Assembly (NCBI RefSeq): GCF_900545205.1
Contig: NZ_UQYC01000028.1
Coordinates: forward strand, 1 to 22,118
Origin: an uncultured Veillonella sp.
GTDB taxonomy: Bacteria > Bacillota > Negativicutes > Veillonellales > Veillonellaceae
DNA: 22,118 nt
Direction of reading: 5' to 3'
Under the pieces are notes generated by a model. The model made no database searches, was not told the DNA's origin, and worked only from the letters and a program-made list of their open reading frames with translations. Position numbers and translations under genes: made by a program. Shown here piece after piece: positions 1 to 7,731 of this stretch; the first letter of the stretch is position 1, and each line of letters starts with the position of its first letter.

Positions 1-30
1 CGTCAGACCAGAGATTTGCCCGTGGTTAGT

Positions 31-198
31 TTATTCCCACATCCGGCTTCCTTCATCGTCACCAGTTGGGTCTTCATGTCTAGGTGCTGTACTTTCACCA
101 ACATTAGCCTTAAATTGCGGTGCCTCATGGACACCACCCATTTCTTGTAAAACGTCTAGGATAATAGAGCGTAATACATCTCTGTTAATTTCAGCCAT
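31..198 (-). pseudogene. pduD: pduD-like dehydratase medium subunit, N-terminal part only, stopped after ~55 codons
   Basis: An open frame of 55 codons begins MAEINRDVLRSIILDVLQEM, which resembles the amphipathic N-terminus of PduD (in Salmonella, EINEKLLRQIIEDVLSEM), the segment that targets diol dehydratase into the microcompartment. A GGAGGT site at 205-210 lies 6 bases before the ATG at 198; a second ATG at 201 is less well spaced. The gene directly follows pduC, the normal position of pduD. The frame ends at TAA (31-33) after an acidic linker (PTGDDEGSRMWE), whereas PduD is normally about 220 residues. The other two frames also close near here. It is either a nonsense-disrupted pduD, a sequence error, or a genuine short peptide carrying only the targeting helix. 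The window edge 30 bases further on prevents a decision. Confidence 0.55.
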
Positions 199-210
199 CA
201 TGACACCTCC

Positions 211-1872
211 TTATATATCCCGTGGATCAATGGCGTTTGGAATATCTTTAATACGTTCCCAATCTTCACCTTCCACACGATACCCTGTGCCAACACCTTG
301 ATAGTCATTTCTATTGTTAATCGCGGAGATAACGTTGAAATCACGGTCAAAGATGGCCGATGTTTGTAAGTAATCGCCGGAGATTTTTTGTTTTAATAGG
401 TTCAAAATACTTTGTGCTACATCTTGATGACCTTCTTTAGCTAAACCTTTTACGAAGTCAACGCCTGTAACACCACGGTTTAACAAATCTTGAGCTGCTT
501 TAATATCTGCAACCTTATCGCGAGGAGGCATATCTTTAGAGCCATTCGCATAGGTAGCAGCCTCTACCTCTTGATCTGTAATTGGAGGCAAGCCTAAAGC
601 TTTGAACAACGCTTGTAATGCACGAGCCGCTTTATTACGAACTGCTACAACTTCTTCTTCGCGAGCAGGAATAAGACCGCCATTTACCTTGAGGTCACGT
701 TGGATAACTGTCCAGTCATCATAGTCCTCTGCATCCCAGTTGGAACCAGCGAACATGTTGTCATAGTTTGGTGTAGAACTATAACCGGAGCAGATAAAGT
801 CAGTACCAGGTGCAAATTGCATCAATGTACGGGCTGTTCTACGCAAGTCAGAGTGACTGAATGTTTGGTCATTACTAGATGCACATTCAAGGTCGAGCAT
901 AGCAGCTACAAGGTTTTCTGCTAATACAGCGCGGATACCAGAAGGTACGGCTGCTGGAATGCCGATACAGCTTACAGAACCATTTTGGATACCTTGTACG
1001 CCGGCGCCTTTTGTAAGGTATAGGCAACGGATTTCAAGGTACAACATGGATTTACCTTCTGCTTGGCCCATTTGTACTTCAGAACCTGTACCAGATGTAA
1101 AGCGCATTTTAAGGCCCCGAGATGCATAAGCAGATGCGAGGAATCCTTTAGACCAAGGTGTGTCATCACCATCGGTAAATACGTCTTCTGTACCATATAC
1201 GGAAATAGTTTCTGCATAAGCTGTGAAACCGCGCATACCAAGTTCTAATTCTGTTGCTTCTTCCAAGGAGCATTGAGTCAATACGCCTGGACGACCACAT
1301 TGAGAGCCTACGAGTAAGCTAATCGCATTAAGTGGTGCATAACGGGCAACCGCTACTGTAGTTTCTTCTTCTGCAAACCCACGAAGTGCACCTTCTGCAG
1401 CATCCGCTGCGATTTGTACTGGGTTATCATTTACGTTCGTTACATGGGCTTGGTTAGCCATGGTACGACGAGCGCGCATTTTTTGCATACATTGCATCAT
1501 TTCAACAACGTTCATGCAAGAAACTACTTCCAACATTTTTGCTGGAGTAATAGATTTACAAATCTTAACGATTTCTTCGCGAGGTACTGAAGGGGTAAGC
1601 ATCATATTAGCAATCTCTTTAGAGTCTTTTGCCATCGCTTCTTGAGCACCATCGAGAACGATACCGTAATTTGCAATAAATGTATCTATAAGGTCAAAAT
1701 CTTCACGGCGTTTACCATCGAGTTCAACGATGCGACCGCCTTCAATTTTGAGGCTAGGCTTTGGATCTTGAGGAGATTCCATAGCTATAAAACCTTCCTC
1801 TACCCATTCCTTTACATAACCATCCTGATTAACAGGACGTTGACTTAAAACTTCAAAACGTTTTGATTTCAT
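211..1872 (-). CDS. pduC: Propanediol/glycerol dehydratase large (alpha) subunit
   Basis: Large subunit of adenosylcobalamin-dependent diol dehydratase, which converts 1,2-propanediol to propionaldehyde (or glycerol to 3-hydroxypropionaldehyde), usually inside a Pdu microcompartment. The 553 residues match Salmonella PduC (554) almost end to end. With the start at 1872 (MKSKRFEVL) the known active-site residues of the family fall at the same numbers: Q141, H143, E170, E221, Q296, D335 and S362. An ATG four codons upstream (1884) overlaps the AAAGG site and is therefore a poor start; 1872 gives workable spacing. It lies 21 bases after pduB, and the pduD ribosome site starts immediately after its TAA, so the three genes form one operon. 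Nothing in this reading frame is damaged, but activity requires medium and small subunits; the medium subunit looks interrupted. Confidence 0.97.
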   Translation of the reverse strand: MKSKRFEVLSQRPVNQDGYVKEWVEEGFIAMESPQDPKPSLKIEGGRIVELDGKRREDFDLIDTFIANYGIVLDGAQEAMAKDSKEIANMMLTPSVPREEIVKICKSITPAKMLEVVSCMNVVEMMQCMQKMRARRTMANQAHVTNVNDNPVQIAADAAEGALRGFAEEETTVAVARYAPLNAISLLVGSQCGRPGVLTQCSLEEATELELGMRGFTAYAETISVYGTEDVFTDGDDTPWSKGFLASAYASRGLKMRFTSGTGSEVQMGQAEGKSMLYLEIRCLYLTKGAGVQGIQNGSVSCIGIPAAVPSGIRAVLAENLVAAMLDLECASSNDQTFSHSDLRRTARTLMQFAPGTDFICSGYSSTPNYDNMFAGSNWDAEDYDDWTVIQRDLKVNGGLIPAREEEVVAVRNKAARALQALFKALGLPPITDQEVEAATYANGSKDMPPRDKVADIKAAQDLLNRGVTGVDFVKGLAKEGHQDVAQSILNLLKQKISGDYLQTSAIFDRDFNVISAINNRNDYQGVGTGYRVEGEDWERIKDIPNAIDPRDI

Positions 1873-1893
1873 AGGGCATACCATCCTTTCAGA

Positions 1894-2595
1894 TTAGATA
1901 TAGGAAGGGGCTCCGTTCACTGGTTCATCACCCATCGTACCAAGCAATTGTTTACCTACTTCACGAGCAGAGATAACTGCTTGTCGTACAGCCCCAGAAT
2001 CGCCAGAAATCTGTAAAATAACTTCGTTAGAATTACTTGTACCTGCAGAAGGAGATGCATAACCAATTACATCAACGTTCGCAGATTTAACAGCTACATC
2101 GGCCATAACTACGCCAATCGCTGCAGGAGCACCTACAATAAGGCCAAAGGCTTTACCTTCTGGAGCACCAAATGCTGCATTTACCGCATGACTAGCGCGT
2201 GCTGTATATTGAAGTTCAATATGTCCAGCATCGTTTGCGTATACATCGCCAAAGGTGCGTTCCACTTCAGCCAATGCTACTTCAATAGCGCGTTTTACAT
2301 CGGATACATCATCGCCACCAAAGATAATTAATGAGCCATGGCCTGCGCCACCTTTAGTATCACGAGGTAATTCAATGCTAACGATTTCTGTATTTGTTGC
2401 TTTTACTGCTTCGTCAGCTGCCATAATGTGTGGGCCTGCACCAGTACGAGCGCCTAAAATACCGATAGAACGATATTTTTTCTTTAATTTCATCGCATCT
2501 AATACTTGTTGATCTACGTTAGCAATTACGAGACCTATAGTATCGCCAGTTTTGCTAGTCCCTACAAATTCAGTTAATCCACATGTTGTCGCCAT
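1894..2595 (-). CDS. pduB: Microcompartment shell protein PduB, short (PduB'-like) form
   Basis: Trimeric tandem-domain shell protein of the propanediol-utilisation microcompartment. The sequence is close to Salmonella PduB throughout, including SIGILGARTGAGPHIMAADE, the SIELPRDTKGGAGHGSLII region and the C-terminal PSYI. The start is placed at 2595 (MATTCGLTEF) because GGAGGG lies 4 bases before it; the ATG at 2607 overlaps that site. This yields 233 residues, equal to the internal-start product PduB' of Salmonella. The roughly 37-residue N-terminal extension of full-length PduB, reported to link the shell to the enzyme core, is absent; I saw no ATG in the same frame in the roughly 60 bases read upstream of 2607. 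It is the first gene of the visible operon, with no pduA before it; other shell genes may lie beyond the window edge. Confidence 0.94.
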   Translation of the reverse strand: MATTCGLTEFVGTSKTGDTIGLVIANVDQQVLDAMKLKKKYRSIGILGARTGAGPHIMAADEAVKATNTEIVSIELPRDTKGGAGHGSLIIFGGDDVSDVKRAIEVALAEVERTFGDVYANDAGHIELQYTARASHAVNAAFGAPEGKAFGLIVGAPAAIGVVMADVAVKSANVDVIGYASPSAGTSNSNEVILQISGDSGAVRQAVISAREVGKQLLGTMGDEPVNGAPSYI

Positions 2596-3076
2596 AATAC
2601 CCTCCATACGTATAATGAAAGTATCTTTGTACAGGAAACTATGCTGCGTTATACCATTTTATATTTTTTAACATTTCTTTAACCATTCATATGTATGCAA
2701 CACTACATCCTGTACACCATATATTGCTATAGAGCATGCCTTGCTATTCAGTCACAACCCATTGGACTCAATCCTTTCCAAATATAAGTAATATAAGGCT
2801 TTTATCTACCTTTATTATAAAAATTATTTAATACAACTTTTTTATGTATATTCGTAAAATACGATTTTTCTATTACTAAAATGCGACAATCCTGTTATAC
2901 TTATACATATAAAGACAAGAAATAACGTAATTTTATAGGTATATGAATTTTAGGTGGTATGTCACTTTTCTCTTTTCTCAGGTTTAGAGCCGACCCTTTA
3001 GCTAGAGAGGAAGTATAGCTATTTTAGCGGTGTGCTTACTAGACCTCTTAACACATTTGTGATTGGAGGTTTTACT
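2596..3076. promoter_or_regulatory. Divergent pduB / pocR-like intergenic region
   Basis: This 481-bp A+T-rich gap separates the divergently transcribed pdu operon and its likely regulator. It must hold both promoters, but I find no close consensus promoter for either gene. On the minus strand ATAGCAA occurs twice (2724-2730 and 2741-2747), in the same orientation and 17 bp apart, the arrangement expected of an AraC-family site. Near the regulator gene, AGAGG and AGTA (3005-3015) can pair with TACT and CCTCT (about 3038-3050) in an imperfect 5'-leader hairpin. I looked for cobalamin-riboswitch hallmarks (B12 box GCCACTG and its core) and saw none. Confidence 0.45.
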
Positions 3077-3967
3077 ATGATTTGTACGAACGAAGATACT
3101 AAGCTTATCAATGAAATCATGCGTGATTTCACAAACATAACAAAAATTGCAGCCATTTTTGTTAACAATCGTGGAAAAGTGTTATCTCAGGAATATAACT
3201 TTTCTCCATTTTGCAAGGTTGTAAGGCGCAATCCAACCTACGCCAAGCGTTGCAATCAATGCGACTTATATGGTGGACTAGATGCTACAAAAGAACTATC
3301 CTCCTGCCCGTATCGCTGTCATATGGGACTCATAGATTTCTCCGTGCCCATCATGAAAGATGGTGCCATCTTAGGCTTTATCATGGCAGGGCAAACTAAA
3401 ACAGAAGATACGACTATTAAACCCATTTTACCTACTCAAACAGATTGGCACTCTGATACTAAGCTTCGCGCCTTGTATCGGACATTACCGATTTTGACTG
3501 CTGAACAAATTTATAGCGCCACGAAGGTATTGCGGATTTTGGTAGAGCATTACTTCCCATTTAACGATGCCATAGCCGAAGAAATGCCCTATGAACAATT
3601 ACCGGACTTTATTGAATCGGAACGACCTATTAATCGTCCAGAAATCCGAAAAGCTATGTTATACATAGAAAAAAACCTGAGCAAACGCGTGTCGCTCAGG
3701 AGGATTTCGGAACATATTCATTTAAGCGAGTCCTACTTCTCTAAGATTTTTAAAGATGATACAGGACTGTCAGTAGTGCAATATATAACACTATTACGCA
3801 TACAAGAAGCCAAAAAGCTATTGGTATATTCTCAACTAACAGTTAATCAGATTAGCAAAACATTGGGCTATAACAGAACAAGCTACTTCTGTAAAATATT
3901 CAAGCTAGCTACTACCGAAACACCACATTCGTATCGGAAGAAATATGCTAAGCCAATAGATGCATAA
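3077..3967 (+). CDS. pocR: PocR-domain AraC-family transcriptional regulator
   Basis: Predicted activator of the divergent pdu operon. Residues about 8-160 form a PocR-type sensory domain, a family proposed to bind small hydrocarbon derivatives such as propanediol. It carries conserved cysteines at 46, 59, 62, 77 and 81 (motifs RCNQCD and CPYRCH). Residues about 190-290 form an AraC DNA-binding domain with two helix-turn-helix units (about 205-226 and 254-276). The start at 3077 (MICTNED) is chosen because GGAGGT at 3065-3070 lies 6 bases before it; an upstream in-frame ATG at 3032 has no such site. In Salmonella, PocR controls both pdu and cobalamin synthesis genes, so it may also act on cobT here; that is inference. 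The inducer could equally be glycerol. Confidence 0.9.
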   Translation: MICTNEDTKLINEIMRDFTNITKIAAIFVNNRGKVLSQEYNFSPFCKVVRRNPTYAKRCNQCDLYGGLDATKELSSCPYRCHMGLIDFSVPIMKDGAILGFIMAGQTKTEDTTIKPILPTQTDWHSDTKLRALYRTLPILTAEQIYSATKVLRILVEHYFPFNDAIAEEMPYEQLPDFIESERPINRPEIRKAMLYIEKNLSKRVSLRRISEHIHLSESYFSKIFKDDTGLSVVQYITLLRIQEAKKLLVYSQLTVNQISKTLGYNRTSYFCKIFKLATTETPHSYRKKYAKPIDA

Positions 3968-3973
3968 TATAAT

Positions 3974-4008
3974 AAAAAGGCGTAACACCAATGGTGTTAC
4001 GCCTTTTT
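3974..4008. terminator. Bidirectional intrinsic terminator between pocR and metQ
   Basis: A perfect 16-bp stem (AAAAAGGCGTAACACC pairing with its complement) closes on a 3-base AAT loop and is flanked by A and T runs. It therefore works in both directions for the convergent regulator (+) and metQ (-). Confidence 0.93.
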
Positions 4009-4071
4009 CGTATCTATAGAGTTTGTCATGAGAAGGTATTTCAGATACATATGTTATTAACGATCAATCGA

Positions 4072-4893
4072 TTAGAACGCTGGAATAATAGCCCCTTTGT
4101 AGTGTTCTTCGATGAACTTCTTAACTTCTGGAGATTGTAATGCTTTAGCTAATTTTTGGATAGCTGGTTTATTTTCATCACCAGGGTTAACAGAAAGAAG
4201 ATTTGCATATGGAGAGTCAGCTTTTTCTACGAATAAGCCATCTTTTGTAGGGTTAAGGCCGGCTGGTAATGCATAGTTAGCATTGATTACTGCTGCATCT
4301 AAATCTTGGATGGAACGAGGAATTTGAGCTGCTTCTAACTCAGTAATTTGGATGTTTTTAGGATTGCTAGTCACATCGAATGGTGTGTTAGTCAAACCAG
4401 TTGGATCTTTCAAAGTTACTAGACCAGCACTTTGCAACAAGAGAAGTGCACGAGCACTGTTTGTTGGATCAGATGGAATTGCTACTTTTGCGCCATTTGG
4501 CAAGTCTTTCAAATCTTTAATTTTTTGAGAGTAGATAGCCAATGGTTCGATGTGAACTGGTGCAAAGCTTACAAAGTTTGTACCATGATCTTTATTGTAG
4601 TTATTTTGGTAAGGTACGTTTGCAAAGAAGTTTGCATCTACTTCATGGCTAGATAGAGCCATATTTGGTTGGATGTAGTCTGTAAATTCAACGATTTGTA
4701 AGTCTACACCTTCCTTAGCCAAAATAGGTTTAACTTGTTCTAAAATTTCAGCATGAGGTACAGGATTTGCTGCTACCTTTAATACCTCTTTAGAGCCACT
4801 AGAGCTCGCGTTATTTGTGGAAGAGCCACAACCACTAATCAATAAGGACGCACCCAGTACGGCCGTCGCTGCTAATGCTAACCATTTTTTCAT
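4072..4893 (-). CDS. metQ: MetQ/NlpA-family substrate-binding lipoprotein
   Basis: Solute-binding lipoprotein of the methionine ABC uptake family (NlpA/MetQ, 273 residues). It has a lipoprotein signal peptide with lipobox I-S-G-C and acylated Cys22, followed by a Ser/Asn-rich linker. The mature domain starts near KEVLKVAANPVPHAEIL and carries the typical motifs VDANFFANVPY, PVHIEPLAIYS, AIPSDPTNSARALLLLQ and the AAVINANYA hinge region. AGGAGG lies 5 bases before the ATG. No metN or metI gene is next to it, so it must rely on a distant ABC transporter. D-methionine or another small ligand is possible; the exact substrate cannot be read from the sequence. Confidence 0.92.
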   Translation of the reverse strand: MKKWLALAATAVLGASLLISGCGSSTNNASSSGSKEVLKVAANPVPHAEILEQVKPILAKEGVDLQIVEFTDYIQPNMALSSHEVDANFFANVPYQNNYNKDHGTNFVSFAPVHIEPLAIYSQKIKDLKDLPNGAKVAIPSDPTNSARALLLLQSAGLVTLKDPTGLTNTPFDVTSNPKNIQITELEAAQIPRSIQDLDAAVINANYALPAGLNPTKDGLFVEKADSPYANLLSVNPGDENKPAIQKLAKALQSPEVKKFIEEHYKGAIIPAF

Positions 4894-4903
4894 GTAATCC
4901 TCC

Positions 4904-4964
4904 TATCTACGATGAAAACCTCCATCTCGGACGAGGACTCATACGTATACAACATTCGTAGATA
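4904..4964 (-). promoter_or_regulatory. Possible structured 5' leader of metQ
   Basis: Just upstream of the metQ ribosome site, TATCTACGA (4904-4912) and TCGTAGATA (4956-4964) form a perfect 9-bp inverted repeat. It encloses smaller possible stems such as CTC/GAG at 4926-4935 and CC plus ATGA against GG plus TCAT. The base of the stem abuts the AGGAGG site, so folding could affect translation. TATAAT at 4969-4964 (minus) overlaps the far arm, and TTGATA about 70 bases upstream of that arm could be a -35; a start at the TATAAT would break the stem. I could not match it to a SAM riboswitch or T-box. The rest of the 369-base gap is A+T-rich, apart from the hairpin at 5141-5211. Confidence 0.4.
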
Positions 4965-5140
4965 TTATAATAAATCTATTTTTCTTATCTTGTATCTACA
5001 TTTGATTATTTAATAATTTCGATGTAGTAAGTATATCAATTTAATTCCTACTCGTATAATAGATTTTATATATATATTAATATAACTTTAATCTATAGCA
5101 AGATAAGAGTAATTACATTTAGCTATGCCAAGTACATAAA

Positions 5141-5211
5141 AACGGTACTAAGCTGATTCCCCGTACTACTAGGTAATATTCCTAATAGGTTCAATCAAAC
5201 TTAGTACCGTT
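5141..5211 (-). terminator. Long nested hairpin downstream of the DUF389 gene, probable terminator
   Basis: A perfect 12-bp outer stem (AACGGTACTAAG, 5141-5152, with 5200-5211) is followed inwards by a 5-bp stem (TGATT/AATCA on the minus strand) and an 8-bp stem with one G-T wobble (CTATTAGG with CCTAGTAG) closing on 7 bases. On the minus strand a short T run follows the outer stem, so it can terminate the cobT-DUF389 transcript, 52 bases after its stop. The layered structure is larger than the other terminators in this window. Confidence 0.6.
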
Positions 5212-5262
5212 ATACATATCGCTCTATATAATAAACAATCTAATCAAAATCAAAAAATCACC

Positions 5263-6576
5263 TTATTGAGTTGACGTTGTTTGCTCCACAGAAATAGTTA
5301 CAGGTGCTGATAATTTAGCCTCTAACCAAGCTTTTATTCGTTTCAAATCTGCATCAGATATAGTGGATGTAGTATGGATAATCACCATATATCGATTCGC
5401 TTTAGGCTGTTCTAGATTATCTATCAAAGGCATGCCTTCCACTTTGCTTACAAACGGGAATAACGCCTTTGCTTCAGCTTCTGTCGTTTTCATAGTATTT
5501 ATAGTTTCACTTACTAATTGATAAGTCGGTTGGTACAGATTAATCAAGTTTTTATATGTTCCAAGATTCTCTGAAGATTTATTCAAGTTCGTCTTATCCA
5601 TAGTAGATTTTTGCTCATCTACGCTATTAACAAATCGTAATGTATAAGGTTGCAAGTACTCATCTTTCTGTAACTTGTCATCCAACTGGGCTTGCTCCTC
5701 TGAAGTCACAGGAGCTCCTATAACTACTATGTTTACTAGCTTATTCGTTTGATCCAATGAATAATCAATCACTTGTCGACGTCCCTCTTGATTAATATCA
5801 TTCTTAATAAACTGCTCCATATGATTTGACTCAGAATACTTGATGGTCATATCATAGCCTGCATAAATACTTGGTATAGCCATAATAAGACCAATCACGA
5901 GAAATATTAGCTGGTTACGACGATTAACCTCTTCTGCTTGTTTATGGAATGGCAAACTATATACACCTTTTAAAACAATAAAAGCTGCAAAGAAGATGAA
6001 AAATGCATTTATAAAGAATAGATAGCCAGCCCCAATGAAATAGTGCCAATTTCCATTAGCCAGTCCATATCCTGCCGTACATAGTGGTGGCATAAGTGCA
6101 GTCGCAATCGCAACACCTGGTATAACATTATCTAAGGTCTTACGCGTTTGCCCAATAATCCCAGCTAACCCACCAAATATAGCAATGAATACATCAAAAA
6201 TATTCGGTTCTGTACGTGCTAATAGTTCAGATGTAGCCGCCTGAACGGGAGAAATATAAAAATATAAAGCAGATGCCAAAACAGCAATCGTAACCTGTAA
6301 GGACAATCTTAAAATACCGCTTTTTACAACTGTAAAATTAAGCGTAGCAAAGCCAAAACCAGTTGCTAAAATAGGTCCCATCAACGGCGATATAAGCATA
6401 GCACCAATAACAACTGCCGTACTATTCATATTCAACCCAATAGAGGCGATAAATATGGAGAGAATCAGGGTAACCAACGCAGGTCCCTTAATCTTAGCCC
6501 CACCTATCAACCTTTTAGCAATAGTTGCATCATCAGCGCGCTCAAAATGTATATCAAAGTATTTATTTAGTTCCAT
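5263..6576 (-). CDS. DUF389 (TIGR00341-like) membrane protein
   Basis: Membrane protein of the DUF389 family, whose biochemical function is not established. Of 437 residues, about 30-240 hold roughly six membrane segments with the family signatures VVIGAMLISPLMGPIL (55-70) and VIPGVAIATALMPPLCTAGYGL-type text (151-172, with the PPLCTAGYGLA end). Residues about 245-437 form a soluble C-terminal part ending in a likely beta-alpha domain. AAGGAG overlaps the TAA of cobT and lies 5 bases before this ATG, so the gene is co-transcribed with cobT. That pairing could hint at a link to cobamide or lower-ligand traffic, but nothing in the protein shows this. Confidence 0.85.
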   Translation of the reverse strand: MELNKYFDIHFERADDATIAKRLIGGAKIKGPALVTLILSIFIASIGLNMNSTAVVIGAMLISPLMGPILATGFGFATLNFTVVKSGILRLSLQVTIAVLASALYFYISPVQAATSELLARTEPNIFDVFIAIFGGLAGIIGQTRKTLDNVIPGVAIATALMPPLCTAGYGLANGNWHYFIGAGYLFFINAFFIFFAAFIVLKGVYSLPFHKQAEEVNRRNQLIFLVIGLIMAIPSIYAGYDMTIKYSESNHMEQFIKNDINQEGRRQVIDYSLDQTNKLVNIVVIGAPVTSEEQAQLDDKLQKDEYLQPYTLRFVNSVDEQKSTMDKTNLNKSSENLGTYKNLINLYQPTYQLVSETINTMKTTEAEAKALFPFVSKVEGMPLIDNLEQPKANRYMVIIHTTSTISDADLKRIKAWLEAKLSAPVTISVEQTTSTQ

Positions 6577-6585
6577 TCTTTCTCC

Positions 6586-7623
6586 TTATAATTTCATCAA
6601 ATCTGCAAAGGTCCCTACGTTTACAAACATATGCTGTGTAGTTTTGAGCATTTGTACCATCAAGATGGCCCCCGTGCCTTCCCCCATCGACATGTGGGCT
6701 TGAATAGGAACCATGTCTTGTGTAATATCTACCTCTGCTAAAGCTAGCTCTGTGCCTTTTTCTCGAGAGTTATGAGATGGCAATGCATAATCCTTAACAC
6801 GATCATTCATATGTACCGCACAAGCTGCCGCTACCGATGTAATAAAACCATCAATGACAAAAGGCTTTTTAAACCCAACACAAGCGAGCATAGCCCCAAG
6901 AATAGCAGCAATATCAAATCCCCCTACATGGGCTACAATTTTACGAACTCTTTCAACTTCACTATCAGAAACGATACTAGTCTTATGCTTATCTAATACA
7001 GCGCGCACAAAATCAATTTTTCGTTTCATCAAATCTGGTTTATTCGGCCAAGAACCGGGCCCTACTGTTTCAGTGGGATCAGCTCCAGTTAAGGCAGACA
7101 ACACACAGGCAGAAGTCGTCGTATTACCAAGTCCCATTTCACCAAAGGAAAAAAGATTTATCCCTTGCTTTACATAATGTTCAACTCGTTCATAGCCAGA
7201 TTGAATGGCACTATTAAATTCATCCTCAGTCATAGCAGGATGGTTCAATATATTCTTTGTTCCCTTTGCGACCTTGCGATCCACTCCGATGCCATCATCT
7301 GAGGCAATTCCTACATCCACAACTTCATAAGGAATGTTGTTAAAGTTACAAAACTGTGTAGCCGACGAACGACCCAAGAGCATATTACGCGACTGCTTTT
7401 GCGTTACCTCATAGTTATAGCCTACATAGCCTTCCATATTACAACCATTATCGGCAGAAAATATAATATGCTGAGGTCGAATTTCACCACTAATCTCGCC
7501 CCAAGCAGTACAAATCTTTCGGAAATAATCCTCCCACAAGCCTAGACCGCCAGGGATCAGGCATTTCGGTTGAAGAAATCTATTTAATTGTTCCTCAATT
7601 GGTAATACTGACTTATCTTTCAT
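6586..7623 (-). CDS. cobT: Nicotinate-nucleotide:dimethylbenzimidazole phosphoribosyltransferase
   Basis: CobT transfers the ribose phosphate of nicotinate mononucleotide to a lower-ligand base to give the alpha-ribazole phosphate used in the nucleotide loop of cobamides. The 345 residues carry the family motifs ADNGC (57-61, usually ADHG), the GEMGLGNTTTSA stretch (161-172), an AHVGGFDIAAILGA segment (231-244) and MGEGTGA, whose Glu315 matches the catalytic glutamate of Salmonella CobT. The His-to-Asn change in ADNG is noteworthy, since CobT-family enzymes differ in lower-ligand choice; phenol-activating ArsAB of Sporomusa is a known variant, but it uses two subunits and only one gene is here. 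The ribosome site before the ATG is weak. It is followed 9 bases later by the DUF389 gene. Its product is relevant to the B12-dependent PduC nearby. Confidence 0.93.
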   Translation of the reverse strand: MKDKSVLPIEEQLNRFLQPKCLIPGGLGLWEDYFRKICTAWGEISGEIRPQHIIFSADNGCNMEGYVGYNYEVTQKQSRNMLLGRSSATQFCNFNNIPYEVVDVGIASDDGIGVDRKVAKGTKNILNHPAMTEDEFNSAIQSGYERVEHYVKQGINLFSFGEMGLGNTTTSACVLSALTGADPTETVGPGSWPNKPDLMKRKIDFVRAVLDKHKTSIVSDSEVERVRKIVAHVGGFDIAAILGAMLACVGFKKPFVIDGFITSVAAACAVHMNDRVKDYALPSHNSREKGTELALAEVDITQDMVPIQAHMSMGEGTGAILMVQMLKTTQHMFVNVGTFADLMKL

Positions 7624-7673
7624 TCTAATCTCTAGCCTGTACAGAATATGCCAACTAGCCTTCTATTAATTCG

Positions 7674-7702
7674 ATATTATTCTATATAGAAGTATAACAC
7701 AA
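7674..7702 (-). promoter_or_regulatory. Predicted sigma-70-type promoter of cobT
   Basis: On the minus strand TTGTGT (7702-7697) is followed after 17 bases by TAATAT (7679-7674), about 50 bases before the cobT start. The preceding gene ends at 7732 without an evident terminator, so some read-through is possible. Confidence 0.5.
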
Positions 7703-7731
7703 ATTATATAATTAGTAATATAAGGTTTGTA

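Noticed and set aside
2596..3076. Cobalamin riboswitch upstream of the B12-dependent pdu genes
   Set aside because: No B12 box or conserved core could be found on either strand; regulation by the PocR-like protein is the simpler reading.
4894..5262. SAM (S-box) riboswitch or T-box before metQ
   Set aside because: The forward-strand GATGAAAACC looks like part of an S-box, but it is on the wrong strand for metQ and the other conserved segments are missing.
6854..7177. Plus-strand open frame antisense to cobT
   Set aside because: The cobT frame is conserved with family motifs throughout; the antisense product has no recognisable feature.
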